A stretch of 64,000 nt of DNA from Acidovorax sp. A79 (GCF_041154505.1 NZ_AP028672.1:4814501-4878500); one strand, 5' to 3'. Shown: positions 1 through 15,894, counted from the first letter of the stretch. Translations and numbers: made by a program. Notes: a model not told the origin generated them from the sequence alone.

Positions 1-1266
1 CAGCAGGGCGGTGCAGCCCTCGGGCGGATGCAGGTGGCTGAAGATCTGAATCAAATAGGGCTCTGGCGCTTGTCCAGAAAGCGCTAGCAGCTCTGATTTT
101 TGTAGCGTCTTGCAGAGCGCGACCAGCTCGCGCGGGCGCACCTGGCGCAGCGCGATGCGGGCGGTGATGCGCTCCACATCGCTCACGCCCTTGAGTTCGC
201 CGCGCAGTGTGGACCAGGGGCCCGCACCGCCGCCTGCGCCGCCCGCACCCCGCAAGGCTGTGGTGGCCGACAGGCGCTGGCGTGCCTCGGCGCGGTCGCG
301 GCGCGGCTCCAGCAGCCAGGTCTTGAGCAGGCGGCTGCCCATGCCGGTCATGCAGGTGTCCAGCAGCGAGAACAGCGTGGGCGCGTCGTCGCCGCGCAGG
401 GTCTTCACGAGCTCCAGGTTGCGCCGCGTGGTGGCGGGCAGGTCGATGAGGTCGTCGCCGCGCTGCACCTGCACGCTGTGCACGTGCGTGAGCGTGCGGC
501 CCTGGGTGTGCTCGGCATAGGCCAGCAGGCCAGCCGCGGCGGCGTGCGCCTCGCCCAGGTCCTGCGCGCCCCAGGCCTGCAGGCTGGCGGCGCCCAGGTT
601 TTCGAGCAGCTTGCGCTCGCCCAGGGCGCTGTCGAACTGCCAGTCGGGCCGGGGGCTCATGGGGCAGTTGAAGGCGCCGCCCTGGCGCAGCGCCTGCAAC
701 TGCTGCTCGAAGCGGTCCGTCACGCCCGCGCTGTAGATCAGCTCGCTGGGGCCCACGCGCGCGATCCACCCGCCCAGTTCGTCCTGCGCGCATTCGGCCA
801 GGTACACGCGCCCTTGGGTCACGCTCAGCCACGCCAGGCCGCAGCGCGCGCGCGGCGCCTGGTGCACGGCCATGAGCAGCGATTCGGACTTGTCGGACAG
901 CAGCTCCGTGTCGGTCAGCGTGCCGGGCGTGACCACCCGCACGACCTTGCGCTCCACCGGCCCCTTGGCCGCGCCCACTTCGCCCACCTGCTCGGCGATG
1001 GCCACCGACTCGCCCATCTTGATGAGGCGGGCCAGATAGTTCTCCAGCGCATGGAAGGGAACGCCCGCCATGGTCACCGGCTGGCCGCCCGACTGGCCGC
1101 GCTGCGTGAGGGTGATGTCGAGCAGGCGCGCCGCCTTTTCGGCGTCGCCATAGAACACCTCGTAGAAATCGCCCATGCGGTAGAACACAAGCGTTTCGGG
1201 ATACCCGGCCTTCAGGGCCAGGTACTGCTGCATCATGGGGGTGTGGTGTTCGAGCGTGTCGGACAT
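1..1266 (-). CDS. mutS: DNA mismatch repair protein MutS, N-terminal part (cut by window edge)
   Basis: MutS recognises mismatched bases and recruits MutL. The 422 visible codons start at ATG 1266 and stay open to the left edge, so about half of the usual 850-880 residue protein is present. The mismatch-reading Phe-X-Glu motif is seen as GDFYEVF (F34, E36), followed by the connector and the start of the core/lever domain. The stretch around residues 388-402 ([15 protein letters not shown]) is encoded by a copy of the AGCGCT palindromic repeat, in frame and without a stop. The ATPase part lies outside the window. Identity is secure from the N-terminal motif and the overall reading. Confidence 0.95.
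   Translation of the reverse strand, partial: MSDTLEHHTPMMQQYLALKAGYPETLVFYRMGDFYEVFYGDAEKAARLLDITLTQRGQSGGQPVTMAGVPFHALENYLARLIKMGESVAIAEQVGEVGAAKGPVERKVVRVVTPGTLTDTELLSDKSESLLMAVHQAPRARCGLAWLSVTQGRVYLAECAQDELGGWIARVGPSELIYSAGVTDRFEQQLQALRQGGAFNCPMSPRPDWQFDSALGERKLLENLGAASLQAWGAQDLGEAHAAAAGLLAYAEHTQGRTLTHVHSVQVQRGDDLIDLPATTRRNLELVKTLRGDDAPTLFSLLDTCMTGMGSRLLKTWLLEPRRDRAEARQRLSATTALRGAGGAGGGAGPWSTLRGELKGVSDVERITARIALRQVRPRELVALCKTLQKSELLALSGQAPEPYLIQIFSHLHPPEGCTALL
61..105. repeat. Family I AGCGCT palindrome inside mutS
   Basis: Reads TGGCGCTTGTC...AAGCGCTAGCAGCT, matching the intergenic copies at 13011 and 28824. The repeat is read through in frame by mutS on the minus strand. Confidence 0.7.
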
Positions 1267-1546
1267 GCGGGGGGCCGGGAAATGAGGCGTGGACTGTAGC
1301 AGTTCGCCCGGCACGCGCCGCCGCGGGCCCCGCGCGGCGAAACCTGGCGGCGGGCCCGTGCCGGTCCCTGCGGCGTGTCCGGCGGGCCTCGGGTTTTCCC
1401 TTGGGGAAATGCCCCAGGTTTTGAATGAATGTTACGTTTAGACATACTCTTGCCTGTATGCTGGCACTTTGGCTTTTGACCGTCGGCCCCGCCCTGCGCA
1501 GGCGGGACCCATCCCAACCGCAGGCTTCAGAGGTTCCAGAGCGACC

Positions 1547-4093
1547 GTGATCTCGTCCGAACTGTTGACCGATCTCCTCGCCCCCGCTGGTGAGGGCCCC
1601 ATAGAGCCCATGGCGCAGGCGCGCTTGCAGGCCCTGGTCGATGCCGTTCCGGTGGCATTGATGGAGTTCCGGCTGCAGCGGGGCCGCTTGCTGCTGTTGG
1701 CCGCCAACGCCGCCGCCCGCCGCATGCCCGGCCTGGGCGCCGTGCGCAACCCGGGCGCGGATGCGAGCGAGGTGTTCGACCTGCTGGAAGGCACGGCGCT
1801 GCTGGACCAACTGCACGGCGTGGTCCGGGTGGGGGCGCCGCTCGAATGCCGCCAGGTGGTGCGCGAGCCGGGCCGGCTGCTGCTGGCCTGGGATCTTTCT
1901 GCCCGCCGCGTGACCAATGACTGCATCGTGGTCACGGTGCGCGATGCCACCGAGGCCGAAACCCTGCGCTCGGCGCTGGCCGCTTCCGAACGCGCGCTGG
2001 AGGAGGTTCGCCGCGAGCTGCGCGAGCAGACCGAGGTCTTCAACGCCATGGAGAGCCTGGCGCGCACCGGCCACTGGCGCCGCATCGAAGACCCTGGCGA
2101 GACGGTGCTGCTGTGGTCCCCGGGGCTGTGCGAGATCGCGGGTTTCGAGCAGCAGGAATGGGTGGACCCGGAGCGCGCCGTGAGCGGCATCCTGCCCGAA
2201 GACCGCCAGGTGTTCGACAAGGTGCGCGAGCGTGGAGCCGGCGGGGATGTGGAATACCGCTGGCGCCGTCCCGATGGCGAGGTGCGGTGGATGCGTTCCC
2301 GCGTGCGGCGCACGCTCCCGCGCGACGGGGTGCAGGTGGTGATGGGCGTGGTGCAGGACGTGACGGACGAGCACCGCGCCGCCGAGCAGTTGCGCGAACA
2401 GCTGCTGTTCATCCAGCGCATCGCCAGCCGCATTCCGGGCTTCATCTACGAATACCGCCTGCACGCGGATGGCGGCACCAGCGTGCAGTACATCAGCGAT
2501 GCGGTGCGCGAATTCATGGGCGTGGAGCCGCACGAGGTCACGGCCGACCACGGCGTGCTCATGCACCGCGTGCTGGCCGAGGATCTGCCCCAGGTGCAGC
2601 GCTCCGCCATCACCTCGGTGCGCAAGCTGGTGCCCTGGCAGTGCGAATACCGCGTGCGCATGCCCGACGGCAGCGTCCGCTGGCACATGACCAATGCCAT
2701 TCCGCACCGCGAGCCCGATGGCTCGGTGGTATCGCACGGCTTCACGATGGACATCACGGACCGCAAGCGAGCGGAGCAGGAGATCGAGCGCCTGGCGTTC
2801 TTCGACGCGCTGACGGGCCTGCCCAACCGGCGGCTGCTGCTCGATCGCCTGCAGCGCTCCATCGCCGCGTGCCAGCGCACCAGGAACCTGGGCGCGCTGC
2901 TGTTCATCGACCTGGACAACTTCAAGGACCTCAACGACACCCTGGGCCACGACATGGGCGACCAGCTCCTGGCGCAGGTGGCCACGCGCCTGGTGGGCAG
3001 CGTGCGCGAGGCCGACACCGTCGCGCGCTTTGGCGGCGACGAATTCGTCGTCATGCTCGAAGCCCTGGCGCCCCAGCTGCCGCAGGCGGCCGCGCAGGCG
3101 GAAACCGTGGCCGAGAAACTCCTGGCCAGCCTGAACCAGCCCTTCGAACTGGACGGCGCCCAGCACTACAGCACCCCCAGCATCGGCATCACCCTCTTTG
3201 GGGACGAACGCCTGAGCGTGGACGAACTGCTCAAACGCGCCGACCTGGCCATGTACCAGGCCAAGGCGGCGGGGCGCAACACCCAGCGCTTCTTCGACCC
3301 GGACATGCAGGCGGCCGTCAACGCGCGCTCCAACCTGGAGGCCGACCTGCGCCAGGGGCTGGCGCGGGGAGAACTGCTGGTGCACTACCAGCCCGTCGTG
3401 GACCACCAGTCCCAGCTCATGGGCGCCGAGGCCCTGGTGCGCTGGCGCCACCCCCAGCGCGGGATGATCAGCCCCGGCGACTTCATCCCCCTGGCAGAGC
3501 AGACAGGCCTGATCCTGCCGCTGGGGCAATACGTGCTGCAGACCGCATGCCGGCAACTGCAGCGCTGGGCAGAGCACCCGGACACGGCGCACCTGTCCAT
3601 CTCCGTGAACGTGAGCGCGCGGCAGTTTCGCCAGGCCGGCTTCGTGGCCGAAGTTTTGCAGACCCTGCACAGCCACCAGGCGGACCCGCGCAGGCTCAAG
3701 CTGGAGCTGACAGAAAGCCTGCTGCTGGGAGACATCGAGGACACCATCGCGCGGATGGTGCAGCTCAAGAGCGAAGGGGTGGGATTTGCGCTGGACGACT
3801 TCGGGACAGGGTACTCGTCCCTGTCGTACCTCAAGAGACTGCCGCTGGATCAGGTGAAGATAGACCAGAGCTTCGTGCGGGACGTGCTGGCGGACCCCAA
3901 CGACGCGGCGATCGTGCGCACGATCCTGGCGCTGGCCAAGAGCCTGGACCTGCAGGTGGTGGCCGAGGGGGTGGAGACGACGGGGCAGCTGTCGTTCCTG
4001 CGGCTGCATGGCTGCGAGGGGTTCCAGGGGTTTCTTTTCGGGCGGCCCGGACCGGTGGGAGATATCGATGCCTTGCTGTATCCCGCACGGTAG
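1547..4093 (+). CDS. PAS-PAS-GGDEF-EAL cyclic-di-GMP turnover protein
   Basis: Soluble sensor protein that makes and/or degrades c-di-GMP. From the GTG at 1547 it has 848 residues: a degenerate N-terminal PAS region (to about 140), a short coiled coil, two PAS/PAC modules (about 170-280 and 290-405), a GGDEF domain with intact GGDEF at 496-500 and an inhibitory-site RxxD (READ) five residues before it, then an EAL domain with EALVRW at about 628 and DDFGTGYSS near 750. Both catalytic signatures are complete, so either activity is possible. The start is uncertain: the frame is open from TTG 1469, and GTG 1547 is preferred because of an AGAG about 9 nt upstream. It heads a co-directional series with the histidine kinase 43 nt downstream. 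Confidence 0.9.
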   Translation: MISSELLTDLLAPAGEGPIEPMAQARLQALVDAVPVALMEFRLQRGRLLLLAANAAARRMPGLGAVRNPGADASEVFDLLEGTALLDQLHGVVRVGAPLECRQVVREPGRLLLAWDLSARRVTNDCIVVTVRDATEAETLRSALAASERALEEVRRELREQTEVFNAMESLARTGHWRRIEDPGETVLLWSPGLCEIAGFEQQEWVDPERAVSGILPEDRQVFDKVRERGAGGDVEYRWRRPDGEVRWMRSRVRRTLPRDGVQVVMGVVQDVTDEHRAAEQLREQLLFIQRIASRIPGFIYEYRLHADGGTSVQYISDAVREFMGVEPHEVTADHGVLMHRVLAEDLPQVQRSAITSVRKLVPWQCEYRVRMPDGSVRWHMTNAIPHREPDGSVVSHGFTMDITDRKRAEQEIERLAFFDALTGLPNRRLLLDRLQRSIAACQRTRNLGALLFIDLDNFKDLNDTLGHDMGDQLLAQVATRLVGSVREADTVARFGGDEFVVMLEALAPQLPQAAAQAETVAEKLLASLNQPFELDGAQHYSTPSIGITLFGDERLSVDELLKRADLAMYQAKAAGRNTQRFFDPDMQAAVNARSNLEADLRQGLARGELLVHYQPVVDHQSQLMGAEALVRWRHPQRGMISPGDFIPLAEQTGLILPLGQYVLQTACRQLQRWAEHPDTAHLSISVNVSARQFRQAGFVAEVLQTLHSHQADPRRLKLELTESLLLGDIEDTIARMVQLKSEGVGFALDDFGTGYSSLSYLKRLPLDQVKIDQSFVRDVLADPNDAAIVRTILALAKSLDLQVVAEGVETTGQLSFLRLHGCEGFQGFLFGRPGPVGDIDALLYPAR

Positions 4094-4135
4094 GCCCCGC
4101 CCGGGGCACGGTCCAGGCACGGCCGGGGGTGGGGC

Positions 4136-8992
<4,857 letters not shown>

Positions 8993-9016
8993 GCGGCACA
9001 ACACGCAGGAAATTCC

Positions 9017-10145
<1,129 letters not shown>

Positions 10146-10147
<2 letters not shown>

Positions 10148-10174
10148 GCACAGTCCCGATAGGGGACGGTGCTC
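10146..10174. terminator. Bidirectional hairpin between HD-GYP gene and suhB
   Basis: GAGCACAGTCCC, loop GATA, then GGGGACGGTGCTC form a near-perfect stem between two converging genes. No T-run follows, so it may end transcription only weakly. Confidence 0.6.
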
Positions 10175-10183
10175 AGGCATACA

Positions 10184-11140
10184 TCAGAACGGCGCGTCTT
10201 CGCCCTTGGGGGCGTCGGCCTGTGGGGCGGCACCCGTGGTGTCGGACTCCACATCGGCTGCAGCCTCGGCTTCAGCGCTGACGGGTGCGTCTGCCGCAGC
10301 CGCCTGGCGCACGGCCGCCTTGTCACCCGCGCTCGCAAACTTGCTGTACTTGCCCAGGATGGGCACCAGCTGGCCGTAGATGCGGGGGTTGCCGGCCAGG
10401 CATTCGCGTTGCTCCAGGAAGTCGGCTTCGCCCGTGAGGTTGCCCACCAGGCCGCCGGCCTCGGTCACCAGCAGCGAGCCGGCGGCCACGTCCCAGATCG
10501 ACAGGCCGGTCTCGAAGAAGCCATCCGTGAAGCCCGCGGCCACGTAGGCCAGGTCCAGGGCGGCGGCGCCGGGGCGGCGCAGGCCGGCGGTGCGCTGCAT
10601 CACGTCGGCCATCATGTTCAGGTAGCTCTTGAAGTTGTCGCCCGGGCGGAAGGGGAAGCCCGTGGAGATCAGGCAGTCCTTGAGCTGGGTGCGCTTGGAG
10701 ACGCGGATGCGGCGCTCGTTCAGGTAGGCGCCGCGGCCCTTGGTGGCCGTGAACAGGTCGTTGCGCGAGGGGTCGTAGATGACCGCCTGCTCGACCTTGC
10801 CGCGCACAGCCAGCGCGATGCTGACGCAGTACACGGGAAAGCCGTGGATGAAGTTGGTGGTGCCGTCCAGCGGGTCGATGATCCAGACGAATTCCGAATC
10901 CTTGGCGCCGTATTCGCTGCCCGACTCCTCGGCCAGGATGCCGTGGCCGGGGTAGGCCGTGAGCAGCGTCTCGATGATGATCTTTTCGGACGCGTGGTCC
11001 ACTTCGGTCACGAAGTCGTTGATCTGCTTTTGCGAGATCCGCACCGATTCCACGTCCAGGGCCGCGCGGTTGATGATGGCGCCGGCGGCGCGTGCGGCCT
11101 TGATGGCCACGTTGAGCATGGGGTGCAGATTGGACGACAT
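10184..11140 (-). CDS. suhB: Inositol-1-monophosphatase family protein SuhB
   Basis: Mg-dependent inositol monophosphatase-family phosphatase; in E. coli SuhB also joins rRNA antitermination complexes. The 318 residues show the metal-binding signatures EESG (about 67) and [10 protein letters not shown] (about 84-94) and the C-terminal [17 protein letters not shown]. The start [12 protein letters not shown] at ATG 11140 matches the family; an upstream in-frame extension to 11230 has no conserved residues. The last 50 residues form an acidic Ala/Asp-rich tail beyond the catalytic fold, with no recognisable domain. It is divergent from trmJ across about 200 bp. Confidence 0.95.
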   Translation of the reverse strand: MSSNLHPMLNVAIKAARAAGAIINRAALDVESVRISQKQINDFVTEVDHASEKIIIETLLTAYPGHGILAEESGSEYGAKDSEFVWIIDPLDGTTNFIHGFPVYCVSIALAVRGKVEQAVIYDPSRNDLFTATKGRGAYLNERRIRVSKRTQLKDCLISTGFPFRPGDNFKSYLNMMADVMQRTAGLRRPGAAALDLAYVAAGFTDGFFETGLSIWDVAAGSLLVTEAGGLVGNLTGEADFLEQRECLAGNPRIYGQLVPILGKYSKFASAGDKAAVRQAAAADAPVSAEAEAAADVESDTTGAAPQADAPKGEDAPF

Positions 11141-11348
11141 AGATTGTGGTGGTGGGCAGGGCGCCCGCCGAAGGGGCAGCCTGCGAATCAGGAGCGGTGC
11201 GATCCGTCCCGGCGATGCGGGCGGCGACAATGAGGGCGGGATTTTACCCGGAGTGCCATTTTTTGCCTAACCCGCGGGCCTTTGTCCGCACCGCTTCCAC
11301 GCTTCGCCTGTCCTGTTCGTGCCCCGCACACCCTCCTTTTCCGCTGCC

Positions 11349-12161
11349 ATGAAGACCCGTTTTGTCCTGATCAACACCAGCCACGCCGGCAATGTGGGCG
11401 CCGCCGCCCGCGCCATGAAAACCATGGGTTTTGACGACCTGGTGCTGGTGGCCCCGCGCTGGGCCAACGTGCTGCGGCGCGAGGAGACCATCCAGCGCGC
11501 CAGCGGCGCCCTGGACGTGCTGGAGAACGCCCGCATCGTCGCCACGCTGGACGAGGCCCTGGACGGCATGAGCCACCTGTGCGCCACGGCCATGACCCCG
11601 CGCGACTTCGGGCCGCCCACGGCAGCACCCCGTGCGCATTTCGATTTGCTATTAAAAAATGAGCTATCAGCGCTTGACGGAAAGGCGCTGGAGGCCAAAA
11701 ACACCCACAACATTGAGGAATCGGCACCCACCGCATCGGTGGCGGGCCGCCAGGCAGGTGTGGCCTTTCTGTTTGGCTCCGAGCGTTTTGGCATGACCAA
11801 CGAAGACGTCTACCGCTGCCACGTGGCGCTCTCCATCCCCACCAATCCCGGCTTTGGCTCGCTCAATCTGGGCGCGGCCATTCAGGTGATTGCCTACGAA
11901 TGGCGCATGGCGCTGGGCGGATTCCCGGTGTTGGACGCCACGCCCGCCCGCGCCCTGGCCGACGCCGCTCAGGTGGCGGGCATGCTGGGCCATTGGGAGC
12001 AGGCGCTCACCACCATCGGCTTCCTGGACCCCGCCGCGCCCAAGAAGCTCATGCCCCGCCTTAACCAGCTTTTCAACCGCGCGCAGCTCAGCCCCGAGGA
12101 AATCCACATCCTGCGAGGTGTCGCCAAGGCCATGATCGAGGCGAGCCAGTCAAAACGATAG
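11349..12161 (+). CDS. trmJ: tRNA (cytidine/uridine-32-2'-O)-methyltransferase TrmJ
   Basis: SPOUT-class SAM-dependent methyltransferase that modifies the 2'-OH of nucleotide 32 in tRNA. The 270 residues begin MKTRFVLINTSHAGNVG and carry the trefoil-knot motifs LFGSERFGMTN (about 140) and IPTNPGFGSLNLGAA (about 162). Residues about 100-119 (NELSALDGKALEAKN) do not look like TrmJ and are encoded by a family I repeat inserted in frame, in a surface segment between the two halves of the fold. The start at ATG 11349 is preferred over an in-frame ATG at 11319. cysE follows after 36 nt. Confidence 0.93.
   Translation: MKTRFVLINTSHAGNVGAAARAMKTMGFDDLVLVAPRWANVLRREETIQRASGALDVLENARIVATLDEALDGMSHLCATAMTPRDFGPPTAAPRAHFDLLLKNELSALDGKALEAKNTHNIEESAPTASVAGRQAGVAFLFGSERFGMTNEDVYRCHVALSIPTNPGFGSLNLGAAIQVIAYEWRMALGGFPVLDATPARALADAAQVAGMLGHWEQALTTIGFLDPAAPKKLMPRLNQLFNRAQLSPEEIHILRGVAKAMIEASQSKR
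11648..11705. repeat. Family I AGCGCT palindrome inside trmJ
   Basis: GCTATTAAAAAATGAGCTAT then CAGCGCTTGACGGAAAGGCGCTGGAG retain the typical AT-rich shoulder plus imperfect AGCGCTT/AAGGCGCT stem. Read in frame by trmJ. Confidence 0.75.
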
Positions 12162-12197
12162 ACTGTGCAGCCCATAAACACATAACGAAAAGAACCG

Positions 12198-12977
12198 ATG
12201 CTCGCCCGCCTGCGCTCCGATATCCAGTGCATCCTCGACCGCGATCCTGCCGCGCGCAGCACGTGGGAGGTGATCACCTGTTATCCGGGCCTGCACGCGA
12301 TCTGGCTGCACCGGCCGGCGCACTGGTGCTGGCACCACGGCCTGAAATGGTTCGGGCGCTTCATCTCGCACTTCGCGCGCTGGTTCACGGGCATCGAGAT
12401 CCATCCCGGCGCCAGGATCGGCGAGCGCGTGTTCTTCGACCACGCCATGGGCGTGGTGGTGGGCGAGACCGCCGAGATCGGCGACGGCTGCACCATCTAC
12501 CAGGGCGTCACGCTGGGCGGCACCTCTCTCTACAAGGGCGCCAAGCGCCATCCCACGCTGGGCAAGGACGTGGTGGTGAGCGCGGGGGCCAAGGTGCTCG
12601 GCGGCTTCGAGGTGGGTGACGGCGCCAAGATCGGCAGCAACGCCGTGGTCATCAAGCCGGTGCCCCCGGGCGCCACGGCGGTGGGCATCCCGGCGCGCAT
12701 CATTCCGTCCAAGGCGGGCGAAAGCGCCGACGTGACCGAACCCCAGCAGGCCCGCAAGTTCACGGCCTATGGCATCACGCAGGAGGACGACCCCCTCTCG
12801 CAGGCCATGCGCGGGCTGATCGACAACGCCTCGTCGCAGGAGCACCAGATCGCGCTGCTGTGGCAGGCCATCGAGAAACTGTCCGCCAACCCGCAGAACA
12901 AGGACTGCGTGCCGTGTGATGCGGCGCTCAAGGAGCAGTTCGAGGCGGGCAAGCTCAACGAGCTGGTGGGCAAGTAG
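12198..12977 (+). CDS. cysE: Serine O-acetyltransferase CysE
   Basis: Transfers acetyl from acetyl-CoA to L-serine, the first step of cysteine synthesis. The left-handed beta-helix is clear from hexapeptide repeats with the active-site region [18 protein letters not shown] and [12 protein letters not shown]. The protein has 259 residues: it lacks the long N-terminal helical domain of the E. coli enzyme and instead has about 75 residues after the beta-helix, including a charged helix and a CVPC motif near 239. It ends in Val-Gly-Lys, not the terminal Ile used by enteric CysE to bind CysK. It lies 36 nt after trmJ and is probably in the same operon. Confidence 0.94.
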   Translation: MLARLRSDIQCILDRDPAARSTWEVITCYPGLHAIWLHRPAHWCWHHGLKWFGRFISHFARWFTGIEIHPGARIGERVFFDHAMGVVVGETAEIGDGCTIYQGVTLGGTSLYKGAKRHPTLGKDVVVSAGAKVLGGFEVGDGAKIGSNAVVIKPVPPGATAVGIPARIIPSKAGESADVTEPQQARKFTAYGITQEDDPLSQAMRGLIDNASSQEHQIALLWQAIEKLSANPQNKDCVPCDAALKEQFEAGKLNELVGK

Positions 12978-13010
12978 CGGCTTGCCTGCGCTGCATGCAA
13001 GAATCAGAAT

Positions 13011-13069
13011 GCTATAAAAATTATAGCTGCCAGCGCTTGTTGAATAAGCGCTGGCAGCTATTTTTGCTT
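13011..13069. terminator. Family I palindrome acting as cysE/mog bidirectional terminator
   Basis: A perfect 16-bp stem ATAGCTGCCAGCGCTT / AAGCGCTGGCAGCTAT (13023-13061) with a 7-nt loop is followed by TTTTGCTTT on the plus strand and preceded by an A-rich run that gives U-runs on the minus strand. It lies between converging genes and is the cleanest copy of the family I repeat. Confidence 0.85.
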
Positions 13070-13083
13070 TGAGCCGTGAGAAA

Positions 13084-13686
13084 TCAGGCCGGGCGAGGCG
13101 CTCGCACCGCGTTCTTGGGCCGGAACGCCTTGCAGACTTCGTCGCGCGTTTCCAGATACGGGCCGCCAATCAGGTCCACGCAGTACGGCACGGCGGCAAA
13201 GATGCCGGGCACGATCTGCTTGCCGTCGGCGTCCTTCAGGCCTTCCAGCGTCTCGGCAATCGCCTTGGGCTGGCCGGGCAGGTTGATGATGAGGCTCTGG
13301 TCGCGCACCACGGCCACCTGGCGCGACAGGATGGCGGTGGGCACGAACTTCAGGCTGATCTGGCGCATCTGCTCGCCAAAGCCCGGCATCTCCTTGTGCG
13401 CCACGGCCAGCGTGGCCTCGGGCGTCACGTCGCGCGGGGCGGGGCCGGTGCCGCCGGTGGTCAGCACCAGGCAACAGCCTGCGTTGACCAGCTCGATCAG
13501 CGCGGCGCTGATGCCGTCCTGCTCGTCGGGGATCAGGCGCGATTCAAAGGCGATGGGGTTGAGCAGGGCGCGCGTGAGCCAGTCCTGCAGCGCGGGCAGG
13601 CCCTTGTCTTCATAGACCCCGGAGCTGGCGCGGTCGCTGATGGAGACGATGCCGACCTTCACCGGGTCGTGTCGGGCCTCACTCAT
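13084..13686 (-). CDS. mog: Molybdopterin adenylyltransferase (MogA/MoaB family)
   Basis: Adenylates molybdopterin before molybdenum insertion; the molybdoenzyme nasA in this window would need it. The 200-residue protein begins MSEARHDPVKVGIVSISD and shows the MPT-binding motifs TTGGTGPAPRDVTPEAT (about 82-98) and LPGQPKAIAE (about 145). The start at ATG 13686 overlaps the last 8 nt of darP, so translation is probably coupled. Length and the Asp-rich binding loop fit MogA better than the shorter MoaB, but the two are hard to separate by eye. Confidence 0.92.
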   Translation of the reverse strand: MSEARHDPVKVGIVSISDRASSGVYEDKGLPALQDWLTRALLNPIAFESRLIPDEQDGISAALIELVNAGCCLVLTTGGTGPAPRDVTPEATLAVAHKEMPGFGEQMRQISLKFVPTAILSRQVAVVRDQSLIINLPGQPKAIAETLEGLKDADGKQIVPGIFAAVPYCVDLIGGPYLETRDEVCKAFRPKNAVRAPRPA

Positions 13687-14341
13687 CGCCGTCGTCCTCG
13701 TCGATGCCGCTGGCATCATCCGTGCCCGTGCCGCCCAGGTGCTCGCGCACCAGCTGGAACAGTTCGCGGTAGGCGCGGCCCTTGCGTGGGGCCAGGCCTT
13801 GCGACACGGCGGCCTTGTCGGCGGGAGGCGCATCCTTGCGCGCCTGGCGGATCAGCGCGCGCAGCTGCTGGGTGTCGGTGCCGGGGTGTTCGGCCATCCA
13901 GGGGGCCAGCGCCTCGTCGTCGGCGATCAGGCGGTCGCGCCAGTGTTCGGCCAGGTGCAGCTGCATCTTTTCGGTGGCCGAGCCCTTGTGCTGCTCCTGC
14001 AGCGCCTGGCGGGCCGCCTGCACCAGCTCGGGTTCGAGCTTGCGCATGATCTTTCCCACGTACTGCATCTGGCGGCGCTTGCCCTCGAAATTGGTGATGC
14101 GCTTGGCCTCGGCCAGTGCGTCCACCAGCTTGTCGGGCAAGCCCACGGCGTCGAACAGGTCGGCGCGCAGCGTCAGCAGTTCCTTGCCCAGCTCCTGCAG
14201 TTCGTCGCTTTCGCGCTTGAGGTCGGTGCGGCTGGCATCGGGCGTGCCTTTGAGTTCGGCCTTGAGCTGAATGTCCATTTCGCTGCCTTCGGCAACGAAC
14301 TGGCCTCGCACAAAGTAGCCTTTTTTGGGTTTGCGTGACAT
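13679..14341 (-). CDS. darP: Ribosome-associated protein DarP (YjgA/DUF615)
   Basis: DarP (YjgA) binds late 50S precursors and aids ribosome assembly in E. coli. The 220 residues start MSRKPKKGYFVRGQFVAEGS and contain the DUF615 core, including KRESDELQELGKEL, ITNFEGKRRQMQYVGKIMR (about 98-116) and HWRDRLI. The C-terminus is acidic (GIDEDDGDE). The start at ATG 14341 is chosen because conservation begins there; the frame stays open to 14485. It is divergent from pmbA with 64 nt between starts, an arrangement also common in gammaproteobacteria. Confidence 0.92.
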   Translation of the reverse strand: MSRKPKKGYFVRGQFVAEGSEMDIQLKAELKGTPDASRTDLKRESDELQELGKELLTLRADLFDAVGLPDKLVDALAEAKRITNFEGKRRQMQYVGKIMRKLEPELVQAARQALQEQHKGSATEKMQLHLAEHWRDRLIADDEALAPWMAEHPGTDTQQLRALIRQARKDAPPADKAAVSQGLAPRKGRAYRELFQLVREHLGGTGTDDASGIDEDDGDE

Positions 14342-14405
14342 GGGTGGGGGCAAAAAGAGAAGCGGCGCAGAGCGCGCCACAGCGGCAAGTATCATAGCTT
14401 CCGCT

Positions 14406-15851
14406 ATGAATAAACCCTCCACCCGCGCCGCGCGCCTCCAAAGCGCCCCGCCCGCCGCGCAAGCCCCTGCCACTTCCCGCGCCACCCCTGACAGCGGTTT
14501 CAGCTACAGCCGCCCCTTCTTCGAGGAACTGGTCGACCGCGCCCTGGCCCATGCCAAAAAGCTCGGCGCCACCGACGCGGGCGCCGAGGCGTCCGAGGGC
14601 TGCGGCCTGTCGGTCAGCGTGCGCAAGGGCGAACTGGAGAACGTGGAGCGCAACCGCGACAAGTCGCTGGGCGTGACGGTCTACATCGGCAACCGCCGCG
14701 GCAACGCCAGCACATCCGATTTCTCCAGCAGGGCGATCGAGCAGACCGTGCAGGCCGCGTATGACATCGCCCGCTTCACGGCCGAAGACCCCGTGGCGGG
14801 TTTGCCCGATGCCGACGACGTCGCCCCCGCGGACACACACCGCGACCTGGACCTGTTCCACCCCTGGGCCCTCACGAGCGAAGAGGCCGCTGAAATCGCC
14901 AAGGCCTGCGAGGCCGCCGCGCTCAAGACCCACCGCCGCATCACCAACAGCGAAGGCGCGGGCGTGTCGGCGCAGCAAAGCCATTTCTTCAGCGCCCACA
15001 CACGCGGCTTTCGCGGCGGCTATGCCAGCTCGCGCCACAGCTTCTCGGTGGCGCCCATCGCCTCGCTGCCCGGCCGCAACGCAGAGATGCAGCGCGACGC
15101 CTGGTACAGCTCCATGCGCGACGCCACCGAACTGGCCTCGCCCGAGGCCGTGGGCCGGTACGCCGCGCAGCGCGCATTGAGCCGTCTCGGGTCACGCAAG
15201 ATCCCCACCACCCAATGCCCCGTGCTGTTCGAATCCACCCTGGCCGCTGGCCTGCTGGGCGGCTTCGTGCAGGCCGTGAGCGGCGGCTCGCTGTACCGCA
15301 AGAGCAGCTTCCTGCTCGACTCGTTGGGCAAGATGGTGTTTCCCAAGCACATCGACATTCTGGAAGATCCCTTCATCCTGCGCGGCAAGGGCAGCTCGCC
15401 GTTCGACGAGGAGGGCGTGCGCGTGGCGCCGCGCAAGGTGGTGCAGGGCGGGCGCGTGCAGGGCTATTTCCTGTCCAGCTACTCGGCGCGCAAGCTGGGC
15501 ATGAAGACCACGGGCAACGCGGGCGGCTCGCACAACCTGGTGATGACATCGCGCCTCACCCAGGCCAGCGACAACCTGGACGCCATGCTGCAGAAGCTGG
15601 GCACGGGCCTCTTCGTGGTCGAGCTCATGGGCCAGGGCGTGAACTACGTGACGGGCGACTACTCGCGCGGTGCGAGCGGTTTCTGGGTCGAGAACGGCAA
15701 GATTGCCTACCCCGTGCACGAGATCACCATCGCGGGCAACCTCAAGGACATGCTCAAGGGCATCGAGGCCGTGGGCGCCGATGCCTACAACTATGGCGCC
15801 AAGACCGTGGGCTCCATCCTCGTGAACCGCATGAAGGTCGCAGGCAGCTGA
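14406..15851 (+). CDS. pmbA: TldE/PmbA family metalloprotease-like protein
   Basis: PmbA (TldE) works with TldD in processing modified peptides and antitoxins. The 481 residues from ATG 14406 show the N-terminal segment ASEGCGLSVSVRKGELENVE, the middle SRLGSRKIPTTQCPVLFE and the C-terminal Gly-rich end GVNYVTGDYSRGASGFWVENG typical of PmbA. TldE proteins lack the zinc ligands of TldD. No tldD gene is in the window, as is usual since the two genes are commonly unlinked. The first 35 residues are Ala/Pro/Arg-rich and probably disordered. Confidence 0.94.
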   Translation: MNKPSTRAARLQSAPPAAQAPATSRATPDSGFSYSRPFFEELVDRALAHAKKLGATDAGAEASEGCGLSVSVRKGELENVERNRDKSLGVTVYIGNRRGNASTSDFSSRAIEQTVQAAYDIARFTAEDPVAGLPDADDVAPADTHRDLDLFHPWALTSEEAAEIAKACEAAALKTHRRITNSEGAGVSAQQSHFFSAHTRGFRGGYASSRHSFSVAPIASLPGRNAEMQRDAWYSSMRDATELASPEAVGRYAAQRALSRLGSRKIPTTQCPVLFESTLAAGLLGGFVQAVSGGSLYRKSSFLLDSLGKMVFPKHIDILEDPFILRGKGSSPFDEEGVRVAPRKVVQGGRVQGYFLSSYSARKLGMKTTGNAGGSHNLVMTSRLTQASDNLDAMLQKLGTGLFVVELMGQGVNYVTGDYSRGASGFWVENGKIAYPVHEITIAGNLKDMLKGIEAVGADAYNYGAKTVGSILVNRMKVAGS

Positions 15852-15894
15852 GCGGACGGCGGACGGGCCCGTTCAGGGCAACTTCCGGCAAACA

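Noticed and set aside
1458..1475. TGGCACTTTGG before the GGDEF-EAL gene as a possible sigma-54 site
   Set aside because: The -12 TTGC element is missing at the needed spacing.
4094..4107. GCCCCG/CGGGGC palindrome right after the GGDEF-EAL stop codon
   Set aside because: Short, no T-run, and the next gene starts 29 bp later in the same direction, so a terminator call is not justified.
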